A stretch of DNA of 64,000 bases, taken from NCBI GenBank assembly GCA_964604675.1, contig CAZSAT010000016.1, forward strand, positions 18,863 through 82,862, read 5' to 3'. This stretch comes from CAZSAT01 sp964604675. Lineage in GTDB: Bacteria > Myxococcota_A > UBA796 > CAJQPC01. The translations under genes and the position numbers were made by a program. The notes below the pieces were generated by a model that was not told the origin of the DNA, ran no database searches, and saw only the letters and a program-made list of their open reading frames with translations. This document shows positions 24,771-33,390 of the stretch, piece after piece. The first letter of the stretch is position 1. Every line of letters starts with the position of its first letter.

Positions 24771-26342
24771 GTGGTGCCACTCGCGATCGCTGTCGCCGTG
24801 CTCGTGGGCTGCCCGTCCCCGACGGACGCCTTCAGCCCCGAAGAACTGCCGGAGCTTCCAGCGCCTGTTGCGGCGGCCCCCGTGGTGCGCGGTGCGTCGG
24901 TCGAGCCTCGACGCTTGCGCATCGCGCTCTCCGGCGAGTTGCGCGGCGAGTTGGAGCCGTGCGGGTGCCCTACGCTGCCCTATGGCGGCTTCGTCCGACG
25001 GGAGCGCCTGTTGGGGGAGCTCTCGGTGGCGGGTCAGCCTCTGTTGCAACTGGACGCTGGTGAGACCTTGCTCCAGGGCCTCGCTGCGCGCCGGGACGAG
25101 GCCCCCGAGCTGCGCTCCGATCTGCTCGGCGACCTGATGAGCTCCATCGGCGTGCACGCCATGACCCCGGGGCCGACCGACCTGCTCGCGCTCGGCGTGG
25201 ATGGGCTGCGTCGCTTCGACGCTCGCACCACGTTCCCCCTCCTGAGCGCCACCTGGTCGTTGCCGGATGGGCAGGCCCTGTTCCCGCCATCGGCGGTCGT
25301 CGAGGTCGACGGTCTGCGCGTCGCGGTCGTCGGTCTGTCGGCTCCTCCCGCGGCGGCCGAGACCCGCGACCTCGTGATCACGCAGGACGCCGTCGAAGCT
25401 GCCCAGGCTGCGGTGGACGAGCTCCCGCCGAGCGACCTGGTCGTGGCCCTGTCCAACCTCTCCGAGGCGGACGCCGACCGGGTGGCCGAGGAGGTTTCGG
25501 GCCTCGCCCTCGTGCTCACGACCCGGAGCGGTCGGCACGATCCGCCGCGGAGGGGCAGCGGCAGCCTGGTCGTCGAGGTGCCGTCGCGCGGTCGCTACCT
25601 GACCTTGCTGAGCGTGCAGAGCGGGGCACCGTCGGGCTGGCCGGCCGAAGAGAGCGATCACGAGCTGCTGGCCCGGAGCTGGCAGCTGGCCGAGCAGCTC
25701 GACGTGCTGGGGTCGAAGCCAGACGCGCGGCCCGAGGTGGTCGCAGCGCTGACCTCCGAGCAGCTGGAGGTCGAGGCCGCCCTCTCGGCGGCGGCGGACG
25801 GTCGTACCCTGGTCTGGGTGGAGGACCGCCCGCTCGGTGCTCGTCTCGACGGCGACTCCGTGAGCGGCCCGCTGATCGAGGCCTACAAGGGCGAGAGCCT
25901 GGAGCGCGCGGCGGAGGTCGTGGAGGCGGCCACGTCGCACGACGGTCCCCGCTACGCGTCCTCGGCGGCGTGCACGAGCTGCCACAGCCAGCAGATGGCT
26001 CGCTGGACCTTCACCGCCCACGCGCGGGCGTACCGATCCTTGCAGCGGCGTGATGCCGACGAGAACCCCGAGTGCCTCACCTGCCACACCACGGGCTTCG
26101 GGGAAGCCGGTGGCTTTGCCAAGCTCGACCGCTTCAACCTGTCCCGCTTCCAGGGCGTGCAGTGCGAGGCCTGCCACGGCATGCTCGCCGGTCACCCCGG
26201 TTCGACGGACGTGATGCCCGAGCCGGTGACGCCAGCCACCTGTGAGCGTTGCCACGACGAGGCCAACAGCCCGAACTTCGACTTCGTCAGCTACCTGCCG
26301 CGTGCCCACTGCACGCCCGTCGAGAAGCCGCTCGTGGAGTAG
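24771..26342 (+). CDS. Tetraheme c-type cytochrome lipoprotein with metallophosphatase-like N-terminal domain
   Basis: 523 residues. Lipobox LVGC near residue 14. The N-terminal region (about 45-290) resembles UshA-like metallophosphatases but opens with LSGELRGELEPCGCP (Cys64, Cys66), in place of the usual DxH metal motif. The C-terminal 125 residues carry four CxxCH heme sites beginning at residues 401, 435, 465 and 491, with cytochrome c554/c-type spacing. It should sit in the outer membrane or periplasm and move electrons. The start is GTG at 24771 with AGGA upstream. Substrate unknown. Confidence 0.8.
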   Translation: MVPLAIAVAVLVGCPSPTDAFSPEELPELPAPVAAAPVVRGASVEPRRLRIALSGELRGELEPCGCPTLPYGGFVRRERLLGELSVAGQPLLQLDAGETLLQGLAARRDEAPELRSDLLGDLMSSIGVHAMTPGPTDLLALGVDGLRRFDARTTFPLLSATWSLPDGQALFPPSAVVEVDGLRVAVVGLSAPPAAAETRDLVITQDAVEAAQAAVDELPPSDLVVALSNLSEADADRVAEEVSGLALVLTTRSGRHDPPRRGSGSLVVEVPSRGRYLTLLSVQSGAPSGWPAEESDHELLARSWQLAEQLDVLGSKPDARPEVVAALTSEQLEVEAALSAAADGRTLVWVEDRPLGARLDGDSVSGPLIEAYKGESLERAAEVVEAATSHDGPRYASSAACTSCHSQQMARWTFTAHARAYRSLQRRDADENPECLTCHTTGFGEAGGFAKLDRFNLSRFQGVQCEACHGMLAGHPGSTDVMPEPVTPATCERCHDEANSPNFDFVSYLPRAHCTPVEKPLVE

Positions 26343-26382
26343 GGCGCCCTTCGGTCCGTGGACCGGCGCGTGGTGTGGCGTG

Positions 26383-28386
26383 CTACCAGGCGGCCAGGAA
26401 GCGGTCGACCTCTTCGCGCTCCAGCACCCCCAGGCTCAGCTTCAGGCAGTGCGCGCAGATCTGCACCCCGTGCAGGCCGAAGACGCGCGCCTCGAGCTGG
26501 TTCCGCCCGCAGAAGTGGCAGTCCGCTTCATCGGCCGCGACCAGCTCCTTGCGGCGCCGTCCGAGCTCTCCGATGCACACGTCACAGATGACCGAGCGGG
26601 TGCCGACCATGAGGTGCCGGGCGTCGTCGGAGGTTCGCCCACAGCTCGCACAGTGCACAGCTTCGTGGTCGGAGACCGGGCGGGGTGGCTCGTGGGTGGG
26701 GGCGGGCACCACGTGGCGGAGCAGCGCGTCGACCCGGAGGCCAGCTCCCCGCGCTTCCGCGCGGCGTCGAAGCTTCTCGACGGCGTCCGCGTCGCCGTAC
26801 ATGGCGAGCCCCGCTTCGGCCGCCACGGCGAGCTCCGGGTCGGCGGTGTCGTTCCACCGCTCCAGGAGGCGGCGTCCCGCTCGGCTTCGGCGGGCCGCCA
26901 CGGCGATCAGCACGAGCGCCTGGTAGGCGCGTGCGGCGTCGCGCTCGGTGGCCAGGTGACCGCGCAAGGTCTCGACCTGGCTGGTCTGGTCGTGACGGTC
27001 CACCGCGGCGCGCTTCAGGTCTTCCTCGTCGAGCCGGAGTCCGCCCGACAGCACCGCTTCTGGGAGCGCCCGTGCGCCTGCGATGGCATGCCGCCCGAGG
27101 TCCGCGCCGAAGTGTCGGCCGGGTTCCCGGAGGCGCGCGGACACGTCGTCGGCCACGGCCTGTTCGGCGAGCTCGCAGGCCGCCTCCCACACCTGGAAGC
27201 GAACGCCTTCTTCCTGGACCAGTCGGGTCGCGCGGATCATCGACGCGAGCGAGCTGGGGCCGAGCGAGCGCAGCTCGTCGAGGAGCACGGCCACGCGCTG
27301 CCGGGTGAGCGCGCGCGGGCTCTGGCTGCCTCCGCTGGGCACCAGGCGATCGAAGTGTGCGGCCTCGGTGCAGAGAGCCTGACCGAGCCAGTGGTGGTCA
27401 CGTGCGTTGCGCCGGAGCCTGGCCAGCTCGATGTAGGTGGGCAAGTGGCCAGGGTGGTCGGCGAGGGTTTCCTTGAAGGCCCGCACCGCGTCCTTGGTGT
27501 TGCCTTCCTCGAGGTGTGTGCACGCCAGCGTGTAGCGCGCTTGCAGGTCGCCCGGACGGGCGAGCAGCGCCCTCTCGCAAGCTTCCTTCGCTCGGCCGTG
27601 CTCGCCGAGCTGGAGGTAGGCCATGGCCATGCGCGCGTGCACACGGGCGTCGTCGGGCTGGTCCTTCAGGTACTGCCGCCAGTGTTGGATGGCGTTCTTG
27701 TACTTGCCGAGGTGGTAGGCCACCAACCCGAGATGGAAGCGTGCGGTGGTGGCGAAGCGCTCGTGTTCGCGCAGCCGTACGAAGAACTTCTCCGCTTCAC
27801 GGTAGCGACCGGTGGCCAGGCAGCTCGACCCGAGGTCGCGCAAGAGCGGCGCTGCGAGGTCGGGGCTCGGCTCCAGCTTCAGCGCCTGCACGAGGTGGAA
27901 CTGGCTGCGCTCGGTCAGCCGCCGGTCCTTGCGCGCACGGGCGAGCTCGGCGAGTGCGCGGCCCAGGTACAGGTGCGGCTCCCAGGCTTCGGGCGCCAGC
28001 CGGCACGCGCGTTCCAGAGCCCGCACGCTGCCTTCGCGGTCGCCTTCTCCGCGTGCCAGCGCGCCGAGGGCGAGGTGCAGGTCGGGCCGATCGGGCTCGA
28101 GCCGCTGCGCCTCCTCGAGGTAGCGCCGTGCACCATCGGCGCGTCGCATGCCGAGGAGTGCGGAACCGGCGGTGACGAGCGCGTCGGCGCGTCCTGGATC
28201 TTCGGCCAGCACCCGCTTGGCGAGTCCCAGGGCCTGGCTGCAGGAGGCTTCTCCGCCGCCGTGGTAGAGACCCTGGCTCAGGTGCGCGCGGGCCAGCTCG
28301 TGGAGGAGATCGACGTCGTCGGGTTGGGCCTCGACCTGGCGCTTGAGCCGGGTGGTGTGCCAGTCCAGCTTCTTGTGCGGAAACAT
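26383..28386 (-). CDS. TPR protein with two C-terminal ClpX-type zinc fingers
   Basis: 667 residues, cytoplasmic. TPR units fill about residues 15-350 (for example YLQLGEHGRAKEACERALLA and RAYQALVLIAVAAR later). After a helical middle come two four-cysteine fingers. The first is HCASCGRTSDDARHLMVG ending VICDVC (about 577-603). The second is CHFCGRNQLEARVFGLHG ending ICAHC (about 622-646). Both follow the C-x2-CG...R-x-L-x-x-G...IC-x-x-C pattern of the ClpX N-terminal zinc domain, but there is no AAA+ ATPase. ATG at 28386. An adaptor or scaffold role is inference. Confidence 0.75.
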   Translation of the reverse strand: MFPHKKLDWHTTRLKRQVEAQPDDVDLLHELARAHLSQGLYHGGGEASCSQALGLAKRVLAEDPGRADALVTAGSALLGMRRADGARRYLEEAQRLEPDRPDLHLALGALARGEGDREGSVRALERACRLAPEAWEPHLYLGRALAELARARKDRRLTERSQFHLVQALKLEPSPDLAAPLLRDLGSSCLATGRYREAEKFFVRLREHERFATTARFHLGLVAYHLGKYKNAIQHWRQYLKDQPDDARVHARMAMAYLQLGEHGRAKEACERALLARPGDLQARYTLACTHLEEGNTKDAVRAFKETLADHPGHLPTYIELARLRRNARDHHWLGQALCTEAAHFDRLVPSGGSQSPRALTRQRVAVLLDELRSLGPSSLASMIRATRLVQEEGVRFQVWEAACELAEQAVADDVSARLREPGRHFGADLGRHAIAGARALPEAVLSGGLRLDEEDLKRAAVDRHDQTSQVETLRGHLATERDAARAYQALVLIAVAARRSRAGRRLLERWNDTADPELAVAAEAGLAMYGDADAVEKLRRRAEARGAGLRVDALLRHVVPAPTHEPPRPVSDHEAVHCASCGRTSDDARHLMVGTRSVICDVCIGELGRRRKELVAADEADCHFCGRNQLEARVFGLHGVQICAHCLKLSLGVLEREEVDRFLAAW

Positions 28387-28489
28387 GGGCGTCCAGGGGG
28401 GGACAGGAGGGGGCGGTTGCGGTCCGGTTGCGAGGGCAACGGACGGGGGGAGGAAGATGCTAACCTCTGGAGGTCCGAAGGGAGGTTTC

Positions 28490-28666
28490 ATGCACCGCAG
28501 GGGCCAGAGCACGGTCGAGTACATGCTGTTCCTCTCGGTGTTCATCGTCGCGATGGCGATGGCGGCCACGATGCTGGTGCCGGACTTCGGAGAAGGCCTG
28601 AACGCGATGCAGGACAACGTCGACGTCGTGGTGGGCGACGGCGTGGTCGACGGGGCGGGCTCGTGA
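28490..28666 (+). CDS. Flp/Tad-type mini-pilin, first of a pair
   Basis: 58 residues. MHRRGQSTVEYMLFLSVF: basic leader, then Gly|Gln-Ser-Thr-Val-Glu-Tyr, the type IVb/Flp prepilin cleavage site with Glu+5 and Tyr+6, followed by a hydrophobic helix and an acidic tail. The mature protein would be about 53 residues, a typical Flp size. The ATG at 28490 follows GGGAGGTTTC. Its last codons overlap the next gene (GTGA). No tad secretion genes are near, so assembly machinery must be elsewhere. Confidence 0.75.
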   Translation: MHRRGQSTVEYMLFLSVFIVAMAMAATMLVPDFGEGLNAMQDNVDVVVGDGVVDGAGS

Positions 28667-28821
28667 GCCGTCGAGGCCAGACCAGCGTCGAGACGATGCT
28701 CGTCATCAGCGTGCTCGTGTTCTCGATCGTTGCCGCAGCCTACCTGTTCGCGCCCAGCTTCGAGCGGGCGATGGACAACTTCTCCAACGGGGCGAAGACC
28801 GTCTACGCGGCGCCGCAGTAG
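28663..28821 (+). CDS. Flp/Tad-type mini-pilin or pseudopilin, second of a pair
   Basis: 52 residues. It starts VSRRGQTSVETMLVISVLVF, so it has the same basic leader and Gly|Gln-x-x-x-Glu site as the gene before it, but with Thr in place of Tyr at +6, as in TadE/F-like pseudopilins. The tail holds DNFSNGAKTVYA. GTG at 28663 overlaps the previous stop (GTGA), so the pair should be made in similar amounts. The next gene, for a SpeE-like membrane protein, starts 29 bases later. Confidence 0.7.
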   Translation: MSRRGQTSVETMLVISVLVFSIVAAAYLFAPSFERAMDNFSNGAKTVYAAPQ

Positions 28822-28850
28822 GGACGCGCGCGGGCGGTTAGTCGCCCACG

Positions 28851-31442
28851 ATGGACGAGCTCGTCGCAGCCCTCCGCCGCGAGCGCGCGGTCCGGTTGCT
28901 CATTCCCCTGTTCTTCGTGTCCGGCGCCACGGGACTCGTCTACCAGACCATCTGGGCGCGTTCGCTCCAGCTCGTCTTCGGGACGTCCCAGTTCGCCATC
29001 GCCACCGTGCTCAGCGCGTTCATGGCGGGCCTGGCGGTCGGTGGGCTGCTGATGGCGAAGTACGCCGGGAGTATCCGCAAGCCCCTGGCGGCGTACGGCG
29101 TGCTCGAGGTCGTGATCGGCGGCTACGCCCTGGTCTTCCCCTGGCTCCTGGAGCTCGCCACCCCGGTGTACCTCTGGCTGCATCGATCGCTGGACCTCGG
29201 TCCGCTCGCCTTCGGCGGTGCGCAGCTGGTCGTGGTCGGCGCGCTGCTCCTGGTGCCCACCTCGTGCATGGGGGCCACCCTGCCGCTCCTCGCACGCTTC
29301 GTCACCACGCGGCTTGCGTCGGCCGGCGACCGTGTCGGGCTGCTCTACGGCGTGAACACCGCAGGGGCCGTGCTGGGCATCTGGATGGCCGGGTTCTACC
29401 TGTTGCCGTCGCTCGGACTGGCGGCCACCACGTGGTGTGCGGCTGGGGCCAACCTCGTGCTGGGCGTGGTGGCGCTGGCGTGGTCGCGCAGCCGTGGAGA
29501 GGGAGACGATGGACTGGTTGCCGAGCCGGACCAGCGCGCAGCCCCCCATCCAGCCCGGGTGCCGGCGCTCCTGGTCGCCGCGTTGGCCGGCTTCTCGTCG
29601 CTCGTGTACGAGGTCAGCTGGTTTCGGCTGATGACCCTCATCCTCGGTGCGAGCACCTACGCCTTCTCCACCATGCTCCTGGCCTTCCTCGTCGGCATCG
29701 CTTCGGGAGGCTGGCTCGGCGGCCGGCCTGCAGACAGGGTCCTGGACAGGTGGGGTCCGGCGGGTCCTTGGTGGGGGCTGGCGGCGCTCCAGGCCGGCGT
29801 CGGCTGCCTGTCCTACGCGATGATGTTCGCCTACCAGAAGCTGCCGTTCGCGTTCCTGAAGCTGTTCGACTACACAGAGGACGGTTCGCTGCTCTGGCCG
29901 ATGAAGCTGGTGCTCGCGGTCGTGATCATGGCCCCCCCCGCCGTGTTGATGGGCGCCACCTTCCCCTTCCTCGTTCGGGCTGCACTCGGTCGGCAGGATG
30001 GCCTCGAGCGCTCGGTCGGCCACGTCTACGGCGCCAACACCTTCGGCGCGATCCTGGGGGCGGCTGCCGCGGGCTTCCTGCTGCTGCCGGTGCTGCACGT
30101 CGTCGGCACGGTGCGGGTGGCGGTCGCAGTGAACCTCCTGGGCGCGCTGGTGTGTGGGCTGGTCGCGAGCCGGGCGCTCCGAGCGCGGGTCGGGGTGCTC
30201 GTCAGCGTCGCAGCCGCCGGTCTGGTGGTGGCGCTCGTGCGTCCGCCCTGGCATCCCCTGCTGATGACCGCCGCGATGTACAAGTACGCCAGCGAGATGG
30301 AGAACCGCACCGAGGAGGCCCTGTGGTCCTACGCGGTCGACGGGTACCGCCTGCTCTTCTACGAGGAGGGCCTGTCCACGGTGGTCACCGTCGCGCAGGA
30401 CAAGGGCACGGGCAACATCTGGCTCGCCAACAACGGCAAGGTCGACGCGTCGACCACGGTCGACATGCCCACGCAGGTGATGGTCACCCACCTCCCGATG
30501 CTCCTGCACGACGCCCCGGAAGAGACGGTGGTCATCGGTCTGGCCAGCGGCATCACCCTCGGCGCCGCCGTGCTGCACCCCAGCCTGACCGACATCGAAG
30601 TGGTGGAGCTCGAGCCGGACATCGAGCGCGCCTCGCACTTCTTCGACGACTTCAACCACCGGCCCCTGGAAGACGAGCGCGTGACGCTCTTCGCCAACGA
30701 CGGCCGCAACCACCTGATGCTGCAGCCTGCTGCCCGTTACGACGTGGTCGTCTCGGAGCCCTCGAACCCCTGGATCAGCGGTGTGTCGAACCTCTTCACC
30801 CGCGAGTACTGGGAGATGGGCAAGGAGCGGTTGAAGCCGGGTGGGGTCTGGGGGCAATGGATCCAGCTCTACGGCATGGACGACGCCGACCTTCGCAGCC
30901 TGCTGCGCACCTTCTGCGAGGTGTTCCCGCACGTGGCGCTGTTCAGCACCATCGAGGACGCCGACGTGGTGCTCGTGGGCTCCGAAGATCCGCTGAAGCT
31001 GACGGTCGCGCACCTGGAAGCCGCCTTGGCGGACCGGCCGCTGGTCGTGGACGAGCTGGGCGTCGTCGACATCCACTCGGTGTACGAGCTGCTCGCCCGG
31101 TTCCAGCTCGATCGCGACGCCATCCTCGAGTTCACGGGCGACGAAGGCCTGAACACCGACGACAACATGCGCGTCGAGTACGGGGCACCGCTCCAGCTGC
31201 ACAAGTGGACCGGCCAGGACAACCTGATGGCGCTGTTGGGCTACAGCACGGTGCCGCTCGGTGCCACCGACGATCCCAGGGAGCTGCTCGAGCTGGCCAG
31301 GGCCTACGGCGCCAACGACGAGCGCGGGAAGGGGCTCGTGGTGCTGCAGCGCGCCCTGGAGATCGACCCCGAGCTGTACGAGGCGCGGGCGTTGTTCGAG
31401 CAATGGCGGGTGGCCATCCAGCAGAAGCTGGCGGGCGAGTAG
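28851..31442 (+). CDS. Membrane protein with spermidine synthase-like (SpeE) domain
   Basis: 863 residues. Residues 1-480 form about twelve to fourteen transmembrane helices in two similar halves (each opening with a GFSSLVYE/GATGLVYQ-type motif). A SpeE-like Rossmann domain spans about 510-760 with VVIGLASGITLGAAVL, VVELEPDIERAS and VVVSEPSNPWISGVSNLF. A final TPR-like stretch follows. Members of this class are common in Myxococcota and are annotated as fused spermidine synthases, but their substrate is unknown. The DD pair of true SpeE is replaced by SEPSNPW, so polyamine synthesis is doubtful. ATG at 28851. Confidence 0.8.
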   Translation: MDELVAALRRERAVRLLIPLFFVSGATGLVYQTIWARSLQLVFGTSQFAIATVLSAFMAGLAVGGLLMAKYAGSIRKPLAAYGVLEVVIGGYALVFPWLLELATPVYLWLHRSLDLGPLAFGGAQLVVVGALLLVPTSCMGATLPLLARFVTTRLASAGDRVGLLYGVNTAGAVLGIWMAGFYLLPSLGLAATTWCAAGANLVLGVVALAWSRSRGEGDDGLVAEPDQRAAPHPARVPALLVAALAGFSSLVYEVSWFRLMTLILGASTYAFSTMLLAFLVGIASGGWLGGRPADRVLDRWGPAGPWWGLAALQAGVGCLSYAMMFAYQKLPFAFLKLFDYTEDGSLLWPMKLVLAVVIMAPPAVLMGATFPFLVRAALGRQDGLERSVGHVYGANTFGAILGAAAAGFLLLPVLHVVGTVRVAVAVNLLGALVCGLVASRALRARVGVLVSVAAAGLVVALVRPPWHPLLMTAAMYKYASEMENRTEEALWSYAVDGYRLLFYEEGLSTVVTVAQDKGTGNIWLANNGKVDASTTVDMPTQVMVTHLPMLLHDAPEETVVIGLASGITLGAAVLHPSLTDIEVVELEPDIERASHFFDDFNHRPLEDERVTLFANDGRNHLMLQPAARYDVVVSEPSNPWISGVSNLFTREYWEMGKERLKPGGVWGQWIQLYGMDDADLRSLLRTFCEVFPHVALFSTIEDADVVLVGSEDPLKLTVAHLEAALADRPLVVDELGVVDIHSVYELLARFQLDRDAILEFTGDEGLNTDDNMRVEYGAPLQLHKWTGQDNLMALLGYSTVPLGATDDPRELLELARAYGANDERGKGLVVLQRALEIDPELYEARALFEQWRVAIQQKLAGE

Positions 31443-31444
31443 CC

Positions 31445-32260
31445 CTACTCGTCGTCGTCGATGTCGACGAGGATGCCGTGCCCGGCGGCTCGGCGGCCAC
31501 GGGCGAAGACCACGGCCTCGAAGGGGCCTGACAGGGCGTACACGAAGCCGACCACGCAGATCCAGAACGCGATGTCGCGGTAGATCACGGCGAGGGCCAC
31601 GCCGCTGCCGAGCGTGACGGTGAGCGAAGCGAGGGCCAGCGGTGAGAGTCCGAAGGCCTTCAGCGTGCGGAAGGGGACCCGGCTCACCATCAAGAGGGAG
31701 AAGCCCAGGGTGATCCAGATCACGTTGCCGGGATGGGCCACGAAGGTCTTGCCGAGCGCGGCGTGGACCATCACCATGGACGCGAGCGTGCCGCCGGCCA
31801 TCGTGATCGTCAGGCCCTCGGACTGCAGCGGCTTCGTGCCGTCGGCGCCCACGTTGAAGCGCGCGAGGCGGAAGGCGCCGCAGACCAGGAAGAAGAACGC
31901 TGCGGCCAGTCCGGGCACGCCGAGCTCTGCGAGCCCCCAGCTGTAGACCAGCACGGCGGGCGCGAGGCCGAAGCAGACGATGTCGGAGAGGGAGTCGAGC
32001 TGGATGCCGAAGTCGCTGCCGGTCTTCGTCAGCCGAGCCACCCCGCCGTCGAGCATGTCGAACACGCCGGCGAACACGATCATCAGGCCGGCCTTGTAGA
32101 AGACCGCGGGATCGCCGGGGTTGCCGGCCGCGAGCACGATGGCGTAGAAGCCGCAGAACAGACCGGCCGACGTGAACCAGTTTGGCGGGTTCAGGAAGTG
32201 CTTCACCATGGGGGGCACCCGTTGCGAGCGCCACAGATACCCCCGGTTGCTGCGCTTCAC
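31445..32260 (-). CDS. pssA: CDP-diacylglycerol-serine O-phosphatidyltransferase
   Basis: 271 residues. An integral membrane enzyme making phosphatidylserine, the precursor of phosphatidylethanolamine. The CDP-alcohol phosphotransferase motif D71-G72-x2-A75-R76-x8-G85-x3-D89-x3-D93 is intact. Six to eight transmembrane helices are predicted, with the early helix in PPNWFTSAGLFCGFYAIVL. The GTG at 32260 overlaps the aspartokinase stop as GTGA and the added residues MKRSNRGYLWR are basic, as is usual at this end; an ATG at 32209 (254 residues) is the alternative. Last gene of the histidine kinase operon. Confidence 0.85.
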   Translation of the reverse strand: MKRSNRGYLWRSQRVPPMVKHFLNPPNWFTSAGLFCGFYAIVLAAGNPGDPAVFYKAGLMIVFAGVFDMLDGGVARLTKTGSDFGIQLDSLSDIVCFGLAPAVLVYSWGLAELGVPGLAAAFFFLVCGAFRLARFNVGADGTKPLQSEGLTITMAGGTLASMVMVHAALGKTFVAHPGNVIWITLGFSLLMVSRVPFRTLKAFGLSPLALASLTVTLGSGVALAVIYRDIAFWICVVGFVYALSGPFEAVVFARGRRAAGHGILVDIDDDE

Positions 32261-33390
32261 AAGCGTTCACCGAGCAGCACGGCGTGAAGTCGGCGCAGGG
32301 CCCGTTCGCCCTGGCCGGCGGGAACGGCCCACCACAGCGCCCCGCCCTGTGCCGCGTGCGTCAGGATCGGCAACCCCTCCAGCGCCTCGTGAGCGCGCGC
32401 CAGGAGCGCAGCGGGCACGCCGAGCTCGGGGCATGCGGCGTGGATCACGCTGACCCGACCGAGGGATCGGACACCGTCCGGGAGCTGGAACGCTGCGCGG
32501 TCCGGCCAGTTCTTCACGTCGATCAGGACCTGGGTGGAGTCGACGTGCCGGACGCCTGCGGGGGTCGATGCCAGGGCGCTCAGCAGCTCGGTCGGGTCGT
32601 CGGTCTCGAAGCGTTCCACGTCGTCGTCCAGGGTCAGGCCCGCGACCCGGGGGGGGAGCGGAGGCACCTGGATGCGCGTGCCGCCGCTTCGTCCCGTGGT
32701 CTTGCTCAGCACCAGCTCGATGCCGTGGCGGTGGCAGTAGTCGATCGCCTCGGCCGCCAGCACGCGCGCCCCGCCACGGCACAGGCTGAGCATCTCGTCC
32801 ATGCTCAGGTCACCGATCCTCACCGCGTCCGGGACCTTGCGCGGATCGGCCGTGTACACGCCGTCCACGTCGGAGCACATCTCGCAGTACTCGGCGTCCA
32901 GGGCTCCCGCGAGCGCCACCGCAGTCGTGTCGGATCCGCCGCGCCCGAGGGTGGTGACCTCTCGGTCGCGGGACACGCCCTGGAAGCCCGCGACGATGGC
33001 GACCTGGCCTTGGTCGAGCGCCGCCCGGATCCGGTGTGGGCGCACCGCCACCACCTGGGCGGCGCTGTGGGACTCGTCGGTGATGATGCCCGACTGGCTG
33101 CCCGTGAAGCTGACGGCCGAGACGCCGAGGTCGTTGATGGCCATGCTCAAGAGCGCCATGGCGATGCGCTCGCCGACGCTGATGAGCATGTCGACCTCGC
33201 GGCGACCGGGTCTGGCGGAGACGGTCCGCGCGAGCTGGAGCAGCTCGTTGGTCGTGTTGCCCATCGCGGACACGACCACCACCACGCCCACGCCGTCTGC
33301 GTGTGTGGCGGCGACGCGCTGGGCGACGAGCTTGAGCTTCTCGACGGTGGCGACCGACGAGCCGCCGTACTTCTGCACGACCACGCGCAT
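32257..33390 (-). CDS. Aspartate kinase
   Basis: 377 residues. Phosphorylates aspartate, the entry step to lysine, threonine and methionine. It has QKYGGSSVATVEKL at the start, GVSRDREVTTLGRGGSDTTA in the active site, and a shorter-than-usual pair of ACT regulatory domains (about 260-377). Feedback control by amino acids is likely but cannot be typed from sequence. The ATG at 33390 overlaps the stop of the upstream secreted protein gene as TGATG and its own stop overlaps pssA. An amino acid kinase coupled to a two-component system is an unusual context. Confidence 0.92.
   Translation of the reverse strand: MRVVVQKYGGSSVATVEKLKLVAQRVAATHADGVGVVVVVSAMGNTTNELLQLARTVSARPGRREVDMLISVGERIAMALLSMAINDLGVSAVSFTGSQSGIITDESHSAAQVVAVRPHRIRAALDQGQVAIVAGFQGVSRDREVTTLGRGGSDTTAVALAGALDAEYCEMCSDVDGVYTADPRKVPDAVRIGDLSMDEMLSLCRGGARVLAAEAIDYCHRHGIELVLSKTTGRSGGTRIQVPPLPPRVAGLTLDDDVERFETDDPTELLSALASTPAGVRHVDSTQVLIDVKNWPDRAAFQLPDGVRSLGRVSVIHAACPELGVPAALLARAHEALEGLPILTHAAQGGALWWAVPAGQGERALRRLHAVLLGERL

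Noticed and set aside
28803..32270. 1155-codon minus-strand frame
   Set aside because: It is the antisense of the SpeE-like gene and an out-of-frame reading of pssA; it has no domain and no signal of its own.
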